NCBI GenBank assembly: GCA_903832055.1
Contig: CAILAC010000002.1
Location: 62,001 to 126,000, forward strand
Source of the DNA: an uncultured Acidobacteriota bacterium
Lineage (GTDB): Bacteria > Acidobacteriota > Terriglobia > Terriglobales > Acidobacteriaceae
Direction of reading: 5' to 3'
Length of the DNA stretch: 64,000 bases
Shown: positions 16,092-25,251 of the stretch, piece by piece
Layout of the letters: each line of letters opens with the position of its first letter
Numbering within the stretch: the first letter of the stretch is position 1
Position numbers and translations under genes: made by a program
The notes under the pieces: generated by a model
Database searches by the model: none
What the model saw: only the letters and a program-made list of their open reading frames with translations
What the model was told of the DNA's origin: nothing

Positions 16092-17512
16092 TGGCAGCCT
16101 CCTGGGATTGAGCAGTCAAAGGAAGCCCCAACCCCTTGGGACATCCGGCTGCCTGCAGAGCTTGCACCATGTTCACGCGGCCAAGAAAGCTCTGGCGTTA
16201 CTGGATATTGGCGCGTCAATGCCTCTCCAAAGTGAGTTTCATGTCCCAGCTCGTGAAAGATCAAGGTGGTGAATCCGACCCGCCAAGGCTCGTTTCGTGC
16301 GCCTGCGGCATTGCCGTAATCCGCAACAACACCCGGATTGAGACGACTTTGACCTGAAAACGAATTTCCACTCCAACTGCCGCCTGTTCCCCCACCCCCA
16401 CCACCGTTATTGAATTGCTGGTTTGTCACGGTAAAGGATGTTCCATTCCAAACGGCCTTGATCTCTTGGCCAGTCATCGAGCCAGTAATCTTCCCGTTCG
16501 AGTCCCGAATATTGAATTTCCCCTTGTCATCCAGAGCATTGACAGCCTTGTCATACTTGTTCAATATGCCTTCCAACTGTTTGCCCGCCCTTGCGCCTGC
16601 CTTTCCCGTATCGGCGTCCACATTCACTTTGCAGGACCCGTCTTTATAGTGATCGGCACAATGCCCGTCGGCATCGAATCTGCTTAACGGGTTGTTGCCG
16701 ACGTATGCGTAGAGGTTCAAGGTCTGCGGATTGTCGAGCTTCGCGTAAGGGACTGGTTCAGCTTTTACCGCCCAATCTGGCGACATCCACCGGCCCATAC
16801 TTGATCCGTAGTACCGGGCCGGGAAGTAATCTAGGCCGCTCTCGCTATCGCGTTCTTTGCCGGTGAAGTGGTTTTCTGTGGCGTCGTCTGCGGTGGCTAA
16901 GCCTGCGGTGAGGGAGCAGTTGAGCTGGTCGCCGAAGGGCAGGCTTTGGCAGGTCTCTTCGATGGATCCTTTGTAGTTGGCCTGCACCCGCCGCGTTCCG
17001 AGCGGGTCGGCGAGGTGAAAGTGCAGCGCGGGGACCTGCGTCGAGACGTTGTTGACCAATTCGGTGACCAGATCGTAGGTCGCCGTGAGGTGCGATCCTG
17101 CCCATACGTTGGAGTGCTTCCAGGCTCCCGCGCCGTCAAGTTCGGTGACCTGGTCGCCGCTTAGGTCGAGCAGGTACTGGTTGGTAAGCTGGAAGCCCGC
17201 CGCCGCTCCCGGAGCCGCACAGGTCGTGTTGGCCGCCGGGAAGGTCCCGGTAAAGGAGGCCTTGCCGACGCGCACTCCGGCGGCGTTGTAGAGGTACTGG
17301 TACTGCGCGACCGGGGTATTCCCAACGAGCACCTGCACGGCGCAGAGCCGCCCTTCAGCGTCGTAGGCGTAGTTGTTTCTGCCGTCGTTGATCACGTTGC
17401 CCGCCGCATCGTAGTAGAAGCCGTTCACCGCTGCATTGAGCGTGGTCCAGCTAACTCTGTTACCAGGAGTATAGCTCGCGTTGACCAGGTTTGCGTTGTA
17501 GCAGTCGCTCAC
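16088..17512 (-). CDS. Orphan RHS core/tip with HExxH metallopeptidase-like C-terminus
   Basis: The frame contains YD-type repeats (about residues 30-90), the RHS core 'HFTGKERDSESGLDYFPARY' (about 215-234, trimmed), 'NPLSRFDADGH' at about 274-284, then a variable tip. The tip has a Gly-rich linker (370-378) and an HELGH motif (420-424), the HExxH zinc signature. The chosen GTG 17512 is only the first start codon; RHS-like codons (YGYDSFGNR) continue upstream to about 17,590 where an in-frame TAG and the repeat block begin. The long N-terminal half of a normal RHS protein, with secretion or PAAR signals, is missing, so this is a displaced tip cassette. Toxin activity is inferred. Confidence 0.78.
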   Translation of the reverse strand: MSDCYNANLVNASYTPGNRVSWTTLNAAVNGFYYDAAGNVINDGRNNYAYDAEGRLCAVQVLVGNTPVAQYQYLYNAAGVRVGKASFTGTFPAANTTCAAPGAAAGFQLTNQYLLDLSGDQVTELDGAGAWKHSNVWAGSHLTATYDLVTELVNNVSTQVPALHFHLADPLGTRRVQANYKGSIEETCQSLPFGDQLNCSLTAGLATADDATENHFTGKERDSESGLDYFPARYYGSSMGRWMSPDWAVKAEPVPYAKLDNPQTLNLYAYVGNNPLSRFDADGHCADHYKDGSCKVNVDADTGKAGARAGKQLEGILNKYDKAVNALDDKGKFNIRDSNGKITGSMTGQEIKAVWNGTSFTVTNQQFNNGGGGGGTGGSWSGNSFSGQSRLNPGVVADYGNAAGARNEPWRVGFTTLIFHELGHETHFGEALTRQYPVTPELSWPREHGASSAGSRMSQGVGASFDCSIPGGCQ

Positions 17513-17591
17513 GGTAAGCGCGGCGATTGTGCGGTTGCCGAAACTGTCGTAGCCGTAGCTTTCTTTAACTGTATAACTCGCTGTGCCCTAT

Positions 17592-17809
17592 TGCCCTATT
17601 GGTAGATAGGTGAGTCCCACCCTTCGCCAGTGCGCGAAGGATGGGGCACACAGATTGGTTTTTGGGAAGGATCACAAAGGATGCGCCACCCGCCATCGTT
17701 TCGAGATCCCCGGTCCCCAAAGGCGAGAGACCTGGGGCACCCGGTGACCCGCCAGTGGTACGATTCATCGCCCGTTCATACCCCGGCGATAGGCTGATTT
17801 GAGGCACTC
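17592..17809. repeat. Dispersed stem-loop repeats at the 5' break of RHS tip 1
   Basis: Two hairpin units of the dispersed family lie here: one around 17,615-17,665 (CCCACCCTTCGCC ... GCGAAGGATGGGGCAC) and one around 17,701-17,758 (CCCCGGTCCCCAAAGGCGAG ... CCTGGGGCACCC). RHS similarity stops at their edge. No gene is seen between this block and the repressor gene that ends at 17,810. Confidence 0.7.
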
Positions 17810-18082
17810 TTACTTCAGATAAGAGCGAACCAGGTCAATCAGATCTTCTGCCAGTTCAGGGGCGATCTTTTCCTTTGATCCATCCGTCAGGTGAAAGCGG
17901 ATATGCGTTTCGAGTACCTCGCCCATCAGGCTGTTGACCCCTCCCCGCACAGCGGCGAGCAGCATCAACTGGTCGCCGCAGTCTTCTTTTGCCTCAAGCG
18001 CTCGCTCCACTGCATCGAGTTGGCCACGCAGTTTGCGCACACGCAACAGCAACTTCATTTTTTCCCGCTCATCATGGGCCAT
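17810..18082 (-). CDS. CsoR/RcnR-family metal-sensing repressor (RcnR-type ligands)
   Basis: The 90-aa all-helical product matches the CsoR/RcnR/FrmR family ('QLMLLAAVRGGVNSLMGEV', about residues 38-56). The metal-site positions are His3, Cys35, His60 and His64, the fingerprint of the Ni/Co sensor RcnR, while copper CsoR has Cys at the last site. The ATG follows GGAG at good spacing. It is divergent from an outer-membrane protein, and the gap holds two operators (18,120-18,158) of the ATACCC-N5-GGGTAT type. Repression of itself and of the divergent gene, relieved by metal, is the expected mode. Ni/Co specificity is inferred from ligands only. Confidence 0.9.
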   Translation of the reverse strand: MAHDEREKMKLLLRVRKLRGQLDAVERALEAKEDCGDQLMLLAAVRGGVNSLMGEVLETHIRFHLTDGSKEKIAPELAEDLIDLVRSYLK

Positions 18083-18119
18083 CGTTCATCTCCGTTCAGG
18101 CGAATCAGTACATCTTGCT

Positions 18120-18158
18120 ATACCCACAGGGGGTATGGTATATACCCAGGTAGGGTAT
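18120..18158. promoter_or_regulatory. Two tandem CsoR/RcnR-type operators
   Basis: Two inverted repeats of identical arms and spacing, ATACCC-N5-GGGTAT, lie at 18,120-18,136 and 18,142-18,158, centre to centre 22 bp (two helical turns). This is the layout bound by CsoR-family tetramers. They are 38 bp before the repressor start and about 50 bp before the porin-like gene. Confidence 0.8.
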
Positions 18159-18206
18159 AGTTTCCACCATCATATCTCACCTCATTCCCGTCACGGAGTC
18201 CTTCTT

Positions 18207-19676
18207 TTGCGCCTCATCCGCACTCTCCTCGCCGCAGCGCTGCTCGTCCTCTGCCTGGCCAGCGCGCACAGCCAGGCATTTACGACGTTGCCGGCAGCGC
18301 CGACTCCGGCGAGCGCGCAGTTTCCCGGTGGCATCGGAATCAAGGCAGGCGACGTCAGCCCGCACGGCACTGAACGCACCGACGCGCCGATTGTCGCGAT
18401 GTTTCCCCACCCTGAGAACACGCAGTGGTGGCTCTCTGGCCAGGCCAACATCATTTATCAGGGCCGTCTTCCCTTCCACTCCGCTTACGAGGGTTCCAAC
18501 AGCTTTCGCAGTTCGGCTGAATACAAGACTTCGCTGATTGGCACGCTCTACTCCGGCATCCGGCTGAACCATTCCATCGGCCACAACACCGACCTGATTC
18601 TCGATGTTGAGTCTGCCGGCGGCCGAGGCCTCTCGCAAGCACTAGGAATCGCAGGGTTTACCAACCTCGACGTGGTGCGCAATCCCAACCTCGGCTCGAA
18701 ACCCTACCTGGCCCGATACCAGATTCACCAGACCATCGGGCTATCGCAGGCCAGTACCGAGCAGGAGCCGGGCCCTTTTGCGCTGGCCGCCCGAGTGCCG
18801 GTTCGACGCATTGAACTGCGTGCGGGAAAGATGACGCTGCCTGATTTTTTTGACATCAATTCAGTTGGCTCTGACAGCCACCTGCAGTTTCTGAACTGGA
18901 CAATCGACAACAATGGCGCGTGGGATTATGCCGCCGATACCCGTGGCTACACAGTCGGCGGCATCGTCGAATATGACGACCGCAACTGGTCTATCCGCTA
19001 CGGCCTGTTTGCGATGCCGGTGATCGCCAACGGAATCGACCTCGACTGGGCATTCAGCCGCGCGCACGGTCACAACGGCGAATTTGAATTGCGCCACAGC
19101 TGGATTGCGAAGCAAAAGGGGGTTTCGCGGCTGCTTTTCTTTGCAAACCGCGCCCACATGGGCACCTACCGCGAGGCAAGTGATGCATTTATCAGCCATC
19201 AGGATGCAACGCCGGACATCACGAAACATGCCCATTTTGGCGCGCTCAAGTACGGTTTTGGTTATAGCGCCGAGCAGGCCTTCAGTGGCAATCTGCGGGC
19301 ATTTGTGCGGTTTGGCTGGAACGAGGGCGCGCATGAATCCTACGCGTACACCGAGGTCGATCAGACTTTTGGGGGCGGTGTGGATTATGCCGGAACCCGC
19401 TGGAAGAGGCCGGTAGACAAGCTGGCGATTGCCATCGTTTCAAACGCGATTAAAAGCGATCACCAGGAGTATTTGCGGCTGGGCGGCAAGGGCTTTTTGC
19501 TGGGCGACGGGCGGCTCAACTATGGGCGCGAAACAATAGTCGAGGGTTACTACACCTGGCACGCGTGGCGAGGGCTTTTCTATTCGCTCGACGCGCAGCA
19601 CGTCAACAATCCCGGATACAACCGTGACCGCGGCCCGGCATGGGTAGGGTCGGTGCGGGCGCACGTGGATTTTTAG
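18207..19676 (+). CDS. Outer-membrane porin-like protein (OprB/alginate-export type)
   Basis: The 489-aa product has a signal peptide (about residues 1-22) and a long beta-strand-rich body ending in an aromatic-rich strand with a C-terminal Phe, typical of outer-membrane barrels. The sequence looks like OprB-type carbohydrate-selective porins ('WWLSGQANIIYQGRLPF' near residue 72). TTG 18207 is taken as the start because GGAG lies 8 nt upstream and the signal peptide follows directly; the longer open frame upstream would read through the operators. Divergence from a metal repressor suggests metal-dependent expression. Substrate unknown. Confidence 0.75.
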   Translation: MRLIRTLLAAALLVLCLASAHSQAFTTLPAAPTPASAQFPGGIGIKAGDVSPHGTERTDAPIVAMFPHPENTQWWLSGQANIIYQGRLPFHSAYEGSNSFRSSAEYKTSLIGTLYSGIRLNHSIGHNTDLILDVESAGGRGLSQALGIAGFTNLDVVRNPNLGSKPYLARYQIHQTIGLSQASTEQEPGPFALAARVPVRRIELRAGKMTLPDFFDINSVGSDSHLQFLNWTIDNNGAWDYAADTRGYTVGGIVEYDDRNWSIRYGLFAMPVIANGIDLDWAFSRAHGHNGEFELRHSWIAKQKGVSRLLFFANRAHMGTYREASDAFISHQDATPDITKHAHFGALKYGFGYSAEQAFSGNLRAFVRFGWNEGAHESYAYTEVDQTFGGGVDYAGTRWKRPVDKLAIAIVSNAIKSDHQEYLRLGGKGFLLGDGRLNYGRETIVEGYYTWHAWRGLFYSLDAQHVNNPGYNRDRGPAWVGSVRAHVDF

Positions 19677-19677
19677 C

Positions 19678-20061
19678 CTACTGACGCGCGGGCGCTGCCG
19701 GAGTTTGTGGTGCTGATTCTGCAGGCAGGGCGTAGATGATTTCGTTGGGGCGGGCGTAGTGGAGGCGTTCTCGCGCCTCGTGCTCGATGGCGCCGGGATC
19801 TGACTTGAGGCGGTCAACGTGCTGGCTCAGGCGGGCGTTTTCTGCGGTGAGCTGCTCTACCTCAATGGCCAGGGCCTTGTTTTCTGCGCGTTTCTGCTGC
19901 CAGCTCGTGAGGCCGTTGCGTCCGTTGACGACGTGCCAGGCGAGGAGCATGGCTACGGCAAAAGCGGCGACGGTGACGAGGCGGCGTCGGTTGGAGACGA
20001 GCGTCTTCAGGCCGGTTTTTTCGGAGATGGCGGGGTTGGCGGGTTTGGGTGACTGGGTCAT
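19678..20061 (-). CDS. ftsB: Septum formation initiator FtsB/DivIC-family protein
   Basis: The 127-aa product has a short cytoplasmic N-terminus, one membrane helix (about residues 28-45), and a periplasmic coiled coil rich in Asn/Leu ('EVEQLTAENARLSQHVDRLK', about 67-86), followed by the family 'IEHEARERLHYARPNEIIY' region. FtsB works with FtsL and FtsQ in the divisome. It ends one base from the convergent porin-like gene and follows the phosphohexomutase gene on the same strand across a 92-bp gap that holds a stem-loop repeat. Confidence 0.87.
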   Translation of the reverse strand: MTQSPKPANPAISEKTGLKTLVSNRRRLVTVAAFAVAMLLAWHVVNGRNGLTSWQQKRAENKALAIEVEQLTAENARLSQHVDRLKSDPGAIEHEARERLHYARPNEIIYALPAESAPQTPAAPARQ

Positions 20062-20087
20062 CTTGGTCTGAGATTGGTGGAATCCCA

Positions 20088-20117
20088 GGTCTCAGAACAG
20101 AGACCTGGGGCACCCGA
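20088..20117. repeat. Short copy of the dispersed stem-loop repeat
   Basis: CCCAGGTCTC-AGAACA-GAGACCTGGG followed by GCACCC forms a perfect 10-bp hairpin. It lies between the phosphohexomutase stop and ftsB start and could attenuate transcription between them. Three near-repeats of 'CCTGCACCYGAATTYCTGC' type follow up to the mutase stop. Confidence 0.7.
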
Positions 20118-20152
20118 ATTCCTGCACCTGAATTCCTGCACCCGAATTTCTG

Positions 20153-21559
20153 CTAGGACAGGACAAAGGCTTTTGCTGCTGCTGAGAGAGAGGCCATGTC
20201 AGCTTCATTTCTCGCTTCAGTGTAGGCGCGGACAACTGGTTCCGTGCCGGAAAGGCGGTAGCAAACCCAGGAGCCATCGTCCAGCACCAGTTTAAGACCG
20301 TCGGTGCGAACGACAGCGGTAACTTTGCGGCCGCCGAGCTCGGTAGGATCTACCTTCAACTTCTGAGTGAAATTGGCTTTGGCCTCCGGGGTCAAGTGGA
20401 AGTTCTCACGAACTGGATAGAAGGAACCTACTTTGGCAAATAACTCCTGTAACTGGGCACCGAGTGATTTGCCGCGGCGGGCGACCATTTCAGCCACGAG
20501 CAGGCCGGCGATGACGCCGTCTTTTTCAGGGACGTGACCGCGGATTGTGAGGCCCGCGGATTCTTCGCCGCCGATGGCAATCTTGTCCGCAATGATGAGT
20601 TCGCCAATGTATTTGAAGCCGACGGGAGTTTCGAACAGTGGGACTTTGTGGAAGTCGGCGAGGGCATTGATGAGGTTGGTGGTTGCGACGGATTTTGCGA
20701 CGCCGTTGCGCCAGCCGCGGGTTTCGACGAGGTAGTCAAAGAGCAGAGCGATGATGTAGTTGGGCTGCAGGAATGTGCCGTCGATGTCGACAATGCCAAA
20801 GCGGTCTGCGTCGCCGTCGGTAGCGATGACCAGGCTGGCACCAATTTCATTCATTTTGGCCTTCGCTTCGTTGAGCAAGTGGTCGTCTGGCTCGGGGGCG
20901 TGACCGCCAAAGAGGACGTCGCGGTAGTCGTGGACCGTAGCGACTTCAACGCCGACTGAGCGGAGGATGTGGCAACTGTAGCCGCGCCCTGCTCCCCAGA
21001 ATGGGTCGAAGACCACCTTGATGCCTGCGTTGGCGATGGCCTGCAGATCGACCAGTTCCGCAATCCTGGCCAGATAGGCGGGCTTGACGTCTATGGTTTC
21101 AAAGCCGGGGTTGGGGTCGTTGAGACGGGGGATCTGCGGGTCGTCGCCGAGGGCCATGATAGCGGCCTCGACTTGTTTTGTGACTTCAGGGAGGGCAGGC
21201 GCGCCGTCGTGCGTGCTGAACTTGATGCCGTTGTATTCAGGCGGATTGTGGCTGGCGGTGAAATTGATGGCGCCCGATGCCTTGAGCGTAGTGACGGCGT
21301 AGCTGATGGCCGGAGTAGGAGCCGCGTCAGGAATCACGATGGGGGTGATGCCGTGGCCGGCGAGGATACGGGCCGCTTCGTCGACGAAAGTTTCGCCCAG
21401 AAAGCGCGGATCGCGGCCAACCAGCACGCGGTGCGGGGTGGGCTGCGTAAGCACATAGGCGGAGATGCCAGCGACCGCGCGGCGGATGTTGGCAATGGTG
21501 AATTCGTCGGCGACGATGGAACGCCAGCCGGAGGTACCAAATTTAATGGGCGTGGGCAT
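20153..21559 (-). CDS. Phosphoglucomutase/phosphomannomutase
   Basis: The 468-aa product is a complete alpha-D-phosphohexomutase: FGTSGWR at the N-terminus, phosphoserine loop TASHNPPEYNG with Ser103, metal loop DGDADRFG, sugar-binding loop GEESAG, and a C-terminal phosphate-binding 'RLSGTEP' segment. It interconverts hexose-1- and 6-phosphates. ATG 21559 follows GAGG and gives the normal N-terminus; the 20-residue upstream extension is not conserved. Glucose versus mannose preference cannot be fixed from these motifs alone. Confidence 0.93.
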   Translation of the reverse strand: MPTPIKFGTSGWRSIVADEFTIANIRRAVAGISAYVLTQPTPHRVLVGRDPRFLGETFVDEAARILAGHGITPIVIPDAAPTPAISYAVTTLKASGAINFTASHNPPEYNGIKFSTHDGAPALPEVTKQVEAAIMALGDDPQIPRLNDPNPGFETIDVKPAYLARIAELVDLQAIANAGIKVVFDPFWGAGRGYSCHILRSVGVEVATVHDYRDVLFGGHAPEPDDHLLNEAKAKMNEIGASLVIATDGDADRFGIVDIDGTFLQPNYIIALLFDYLVETRGWRNGVAKSVATTNLINALADFHKVPLFETPVGFKYIGELIIADKIAIGGEESAGLTIRGHVPEKDGVIAGLLVAEMVARRGKSLGAQLQELFAKVGSFYPVRENFHLTPEAKANFTQKLKVDPTELGGRKVTAVVRTDGLKLVLDDGSWVCYRLSGTEPVVRAYTEARNEADMASLSAAAKAFVLS

Positions 21560-21816
21560 TGTGGAATTTCCTCGGAGTAGCTGCACAGTAATCTTGCCGT
21601 ACTCGGGCGCGGTCGGCAAGCGGGAATCACCAGTGACCCCGATTTTGATGGGATTGGGAGGGCGGGGATGGCGTTCTGATATTCTTCGGGTTAAGGCAGT
21701 GTTTCTGTGATGGGTGCTTGCTCGGGCAAGTTGAGTGCCGTTTTTCGCGCGGGAGAGCTACGCGACAACGGTGGTGGACGAGTTGAGCGATTAGGAGACG
21801 TACAGAATCTGTGCTG

Positions 21817-21984
21817 ATGAATTGGCTACTGGTGGGACTGGCGGTTTCAGTTGCTGCGCTGTTGATAGCGGCCGTGCTGCTGGCACGTTTCATCAAGCGA
21901 TGGCGGCATGAACGTTCGGATGAAAAAGCCGGCGTGCAGCCGGACCGGAAAAAGCCCGACAATAGGGATGGAGATAAGGCATGA
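21817..21984 (+). CDS. Small single-span membrane protein coupled to bioY
   Basis: A 55-aa frame begins ATG at 21,817 (or in-frame GTG 21,811, which is nearer to GGAG at 21,794). It has one hydrophobic helix (about residues 3-24) followed by a basic, charged tail rich in Lys/Arg/Asp. Its TGA overlaps the bioY ATG as ATGA, which argues that it is a real, co-translated gene. No family is recognised. Confidence 0.55.
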   Translation: MNWLLVGLAVSVAALLIAAVLLARFIKRWRHERSDEKAGVQPDRKKPDNRDGDKA

Positions 21985-22574
21985 ATCGGATTGCGGAGAA
22001 TGTTGCGGTAGGGTCTGAACTGGTTTCGTCGCCAAGCCTGGCCGAGACTCTGCTGCGGAGCGGCGGTCTTGCGCTGGCCGGCAGCGCGCTGGTGGCGGTT
22101 TGTGCGCACGTGGCGATTCCCCTGGGCTTTACGCCGGTGCCGGTGACTTTGCAGCCGTTTGCCGTGCTGCTGCTAGCACTGCTGATGAGCCCCCGTCTGG
22201 CTTTTGCGACGATGGTTGCTTATCTGGCTGAGGGCGCGGCAGGGTTGCCGGTCTTCACGCCACATGGCCTGGGTGGAGTCGCCCAGTTGCTGGGGCCTAC
22301 GGGCGGATATCTGCTGAGCTACCCGGTGGTGGCTCCGCTGGTCAGCTGGATGCATCGGCAGGGATCGCGCGGTTTCTACCGCAGCGTAGCGATTACTGGT
22401 GCAGGCAGTCTGGTGACGTTGGCCATGGGCGCAGTTTGGCTAGGCCTGTTTACGCACGCGGCGGCGAGCGCAGTCCTGACGCATGCAGTGCTGCCGTTTC
22501 TGCCGGGCGATGTGCTCAAAGTTGTGGCTGCGGCAGGAATTGCCGTTGGAGTATCGCGATTCAGGCGCAGCTAG
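21981..22574 (+). CDS. bioY: Biotin transporter BioY (ECF substrate-binding component)
   Basis: The 197-aa product is a six-helix BioY protein: 'PVPVTLQPFAVLLLALL' near residues 51-67, the 'YLAEGAAGLPVF' loop and 'GPTGGYLLSYP'. BioY binds biotin in the inner membrane and works alone or with the EcfA/EcfT energising module, which is not in this window. GGAG before ATG 21981 and an ATGA overlap with the small upstream ORF support the start. Confidence 0.92.
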   Translation: MNRIAENVAVGSELVSSPSLAETLLRSGGLALAGSALVAVCAHVAIPLGFTPVPVTLQPFAVLLLALLMSPRLAFATMVAYLAEGAAGLPVFTPHGLGGVAQLLGPTGGYLLSYPVVAPLVSWMHRQGSRGFYRSVAITGAGSLVTLAMGAVWLGLFTHAAASAVLTHAVLPFLPGDVLKVVAAAGIAVGVSRFRRS

Positions 22575-22628
22575 CTGCTTGAGTCGTGCGAAAGAAATGG
22601 TCTTTGAAGTTGAAAGGAAGTTTTTGAC

Positions 22629-23501
22629 GTGAGTGACACTTTGACCAGCGCGGGACAGCTTTCGGGGACGCGCACGATCAGCATTGCGCACAGTCCGGAT
22701 TCGGACGATGCCTTTATGTTTTACGGCCTGGCAACGAACAAGATTCGCGTGCCGGGATTCAAGTTCACACATACGCTTTGCGACATTGAGACGCTGAACA
22801 AGCGGGCGATGGACGAGGCGTTCTTTGACATCACAGCGGTTTCGTTTCACGCCTATCCCTACATTCAGGAAAACTACACGCTGATGAGCTGCGGCGGCAG
22901 CGTCGGTGAGGGCTACGGACCGATGGTGGTTTCGAGCCGTCCGATGACGACTGACGACTTGAAGAAGATCAAGATCGCTGTGCCGGGCACGATGACGACG
23001 GCTTACCTGGCGTTGAAGATTTTCAATCCTGAAATCGAGACTGAAGTGGTGCCTTTTGACCAGATCATTCCTGAGATTCAGGCGGGTCGGTTTGAGGCGG
23101 GTCTGATCATTCACGAGGGGCAGTTGACCTACGCGACCAGCGGTCTGCGCAAGGTCATTGACCTGGGAGTTTGGTGGCGCGAGCAGACCGGCCTGGTGCT
23201 GCCGCTGGGCGGCAATGCCGTGCGACGCAGCCTGGGAGCAGAGACGCTGCACACGGTCACGCAGGCGCTGCGAGACTCGATTCAACATGGGCTGGACAAC
23301 CGCGAGCAGGGGCTGGAGTACGCGATGCAGTTTGCACGCGACCTGGACGTGAACCTGGCGAACCGCTTCGTGAGCATGTACGTCAACGAACGGACACTCA
23401 GCTACGGGGCCGACGGGCAAGAGGCGATTCGCCGGCTGCTGGCTCTGGGGCACGAGCGGGGAATTATTCCCATTGCCCCCAAGGTTGATTTCGTCGACTA
23501 G
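22629..23501 (+). CDS. MqnD-like 1,4-dihydroxy-6-naphthoate synthase (futalosine menaquinone pathway)
   Basis: The 290-aa product has the periplasmic-binding-like fold of the MqnA/MqnD family: 'IAHSPDSDDAFMFYGL' at the N-terminus, 'DITAVSFHAYPYI' and 'LPLGGNAVRR'. MqnD converts cyclic de-hypoxanthine futalosine to 1,4-dihydroxy-6-naphthoate. The N-terminal motif differs slightly from canonical MqnD, so a sister family is possible. GTG 22629 is preceded by GGAAG. Menaquinone made this way would serve the respiratory chain; other mqn genes are not in this window. A terminator follows. Confidence 0.75.
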   Translation: MSDTLTSAGQLSGTRTISIAHSPDSDDAFMFYGLATNKIRVPGFKFTHTLCDIETLNKRAMDEAFFDITAVSFHAYPYIQENYTLMSCGGSVGEGYGPMVVSSRPMTTDDLKKIKIAVPGTMTTAYLALKIFNPEIETEVVPFDQIIPEIQAGRFEAGLIIHEGQLTYATSGLRKVIDLGVWWREQTGLVLPLGGNAVRRSLGAETLHTVTQALRDSIQHGLDNREQGLEYAMQFARDLDVNLANRFVSMYVNERTLSYGADGQEAIRRLLALGHERGIIPIAPKVDFVD

Positions 23502-23531
23502 TTTGTCAGGTTGAAAATCAAACGAAAATCG

Positions 23532-23578
23532 GCTCGCGGCATCTGGAAAGAACTTTTCTCGATACCGCGAGCTTTTTT
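23532..23578 (+). terminator. Rho-independent terminator after mqnD-like gene
   Basis: GCTCGCGG (23,532-23,539) pairs with CCGCGAGC (23,565-23,572) and is followed by a run of six T. It lies 30 nt after the stop. Confidence 0.75.
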
Positions 23579-25248
23579 CAATTGCTTGCGCGGAATGGCT
23601 TCTGAGCGCTTTCGCTCTGTTCTTCAACGCGAAATCTGGACATGACAGCACTGAGGCTGACGGCGAGTTCACTGAGGGCTTCGCAGGCTTTAGCTGATTG
23701 TCGGGCTCCGGAGGCAGTCAGATCAGAGATTTTGGCAATCTCGCTGACGGAGTGATTCACTTCTTCGGTGGTGCTGGTTTGATGCGTCGCGGCAGCAGCA
23801 ATCTGGTTTACCATGATTGCTGCCTCCTGTGCGCCATCGATAATCAGCCGCAGCTTGATGCCCGCTTCTCCAGTCGCTGTCACTCCTTTGCTTACCTGAA
23901 TGGTTCCCTTGCTCATGGCTTCGACGGCGGCTTCAGTTTCCTGCTGGATGGCTCCAATCATTTCGGCGATTTCCTTGGTCGCTTTGGCGGTGCGTTCGGC
24001 CAGGTTGCGCACTTCACCAGCGACGACGGCGAATCCGCGCCCCTGTTCACCGGCGCGTGCCGCTTCGATGGCAGCGTTGAGCGCGAGCAGGTTGGTGCGA
24101 CCGGCAATTTCGTCGATGACATCGACTATCTGCCCGACCTGGGTCGAGCGCTCGCCGAGACCGGCAATCTGGGCCGAGACGCGACCGACGGATTCCGTGA
24201 CACTCTGCATCATGGCAATTGTCTGATCGACTACCTGCCCACCGTCAGCCGCGTCTTCGGCGGCTTTACGAGTTTTGAGGGCGGCGTTGTTGGAATTGCG
24301 GGAGACTTCGAGGACCGTTGCCGACATCTCGTGCATCGCCGAGGCTACATGGGCTGTCTGGCCTTGCTGGGTTTCGGCTCCCAGGGCCATCTGGGCTGCT
24401 GATGCCGTCAGCTCTTCGCTGGCTGCGGCCAGCTTAACGGTGTTGGCTTTGACCTGGCGCATGGCGTCCTGCAGCTTGTTGAGGAACTCGTTGAACCAGA
24501 TACCGACTTCGTCAATTTCATTTTTCCCTACAATGAGCACGCGCTGGGTAAGATCGCCCTCACCTTCCGCAATATCCTGAATGCGAAGTGCAAGCGCTCG
24601 CAGCGGCAGAACCACCTTGAACTGAACGACCCACCAGGTCGCAGCGCAACTCATCAGGGCAAAGACGCACATCACCGTTCCGGTAACTCGGCTGCGAAGA
24701 GACCATGCATCGACGGTATCCAACTGAGCCTGAAAGTCCGAAGCAATGTCTTTGTCAAAGGCTGCCATCGTGTCCGACAGATCTTTGTTTTGTTTCCCAA
24801 GTTTGCTCATCTGCGCCATCATGTCGTCGCCGGGAGTGCCCTTTGCATTGAGCACAGCGGCATAGAACTCATGATCGCGTGCACGCATCGCAGTGAATCG
24901 GCTAGCGAGACTATCTGCCTTGCTGCCCAAACCAGGTATTTGTTGCAGCGCCGTTCTCACAAAAGTGATAGAAGCCTCGGTTTGTTCGGCATCCTTTTCG
25001 GCATTGTCAAAGGATGCCTGGTCCTGAAGAACGATAGCGTCTCCATAATGCTTTTTCATGCGCTCGTAGCTGGCCTCCGCCTCCTGTGTACGCAGAGCGG
25101 CGGGAAACAGGGCCGACGAAATCTGCGACATCCGGTTATGGGTGATGGAGGCAGAGATCAGAACCATCGCGAGCACCAGGAGGTATCCGGCAACCAGGAC
25201 GCTGAGGATACTCAGAATGCGCGACTTGATTTTCATCGACTGGAACAT
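23578..25248 (-). CDS. Methyl-accepting chemotaxis protein
   Basis: The 556-aa product has an N-terminal membrane helix (about residues 12-33), a four-helix-bundle ligand domain (to about 190), a second helix, a HAMP domain, and a long cytoplasmic signalling coiled coil with the conserved hairpin '[20 protein letters not shown]' (trimmed). There is no obvious C-terminal CheR-binding pentapeptide. ATG 25248 is preceded by AGGTAGG and lies 3 nt after the stop of a PBP-like gene. With the porin it forms an operon, so it may sense a solute bound by that periplasmic protein. Confidence 0.93.
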   Translation of the reverse strand: MFQSMKIKSRILSILSVLVAGYLLVLAMVLISASITHNRMSQISSALFPAALRTQEAEASYERMKKHYGDAIVLQDQASFDNAEKDAEQTEASITFVRTALQQIPGLGSKADSLASRFTAMRARDHEFYAAVLNAKGTPGDDMMAQMSKLGKQNKDLSDTMAAFDKDIASDFQAQLDTVDAWSLRSRVTGTVMCVFALMSCAATWWVVQFKVVLPLRALALRIQDIAEGEGDLTQRVLIVGKNEIDEVGIWFNEFLNKLQDAMRQVKANTVKLAAASEELTASAAQMALGAETQQGQTAHVASAMHEMSATVLEVSRNSNNAALKTRKAAEDAADGGQVVDQTIAMMQSVTESVGRVSAQIAGLGERSTQVGQIVDVIDEIAGRTNLLALNAAIEAARAGEQGRGFAVVAGEVRNLAERTAKATKEIAEMIGAIQQETEAAVEAMSKGTIQVSKGVTATGEAGIKLRLIIDGAQEAAIMVNQIAAAATHQTSTTEEVNHSVSEIAKISDLTASGARQSAKACEALSELAVSLSAVMSRFRVEEQSESAQKPFRASN

Positions 25249-25251
25249 GAC

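Noticed and set aside
17565-17807. Short minus-strand ORF in the repeat block
   Set aside because: It is read through dispersed repeats and has neither a ribosome site nor a recognisable domain; other repeat blocks give similar ORFs.
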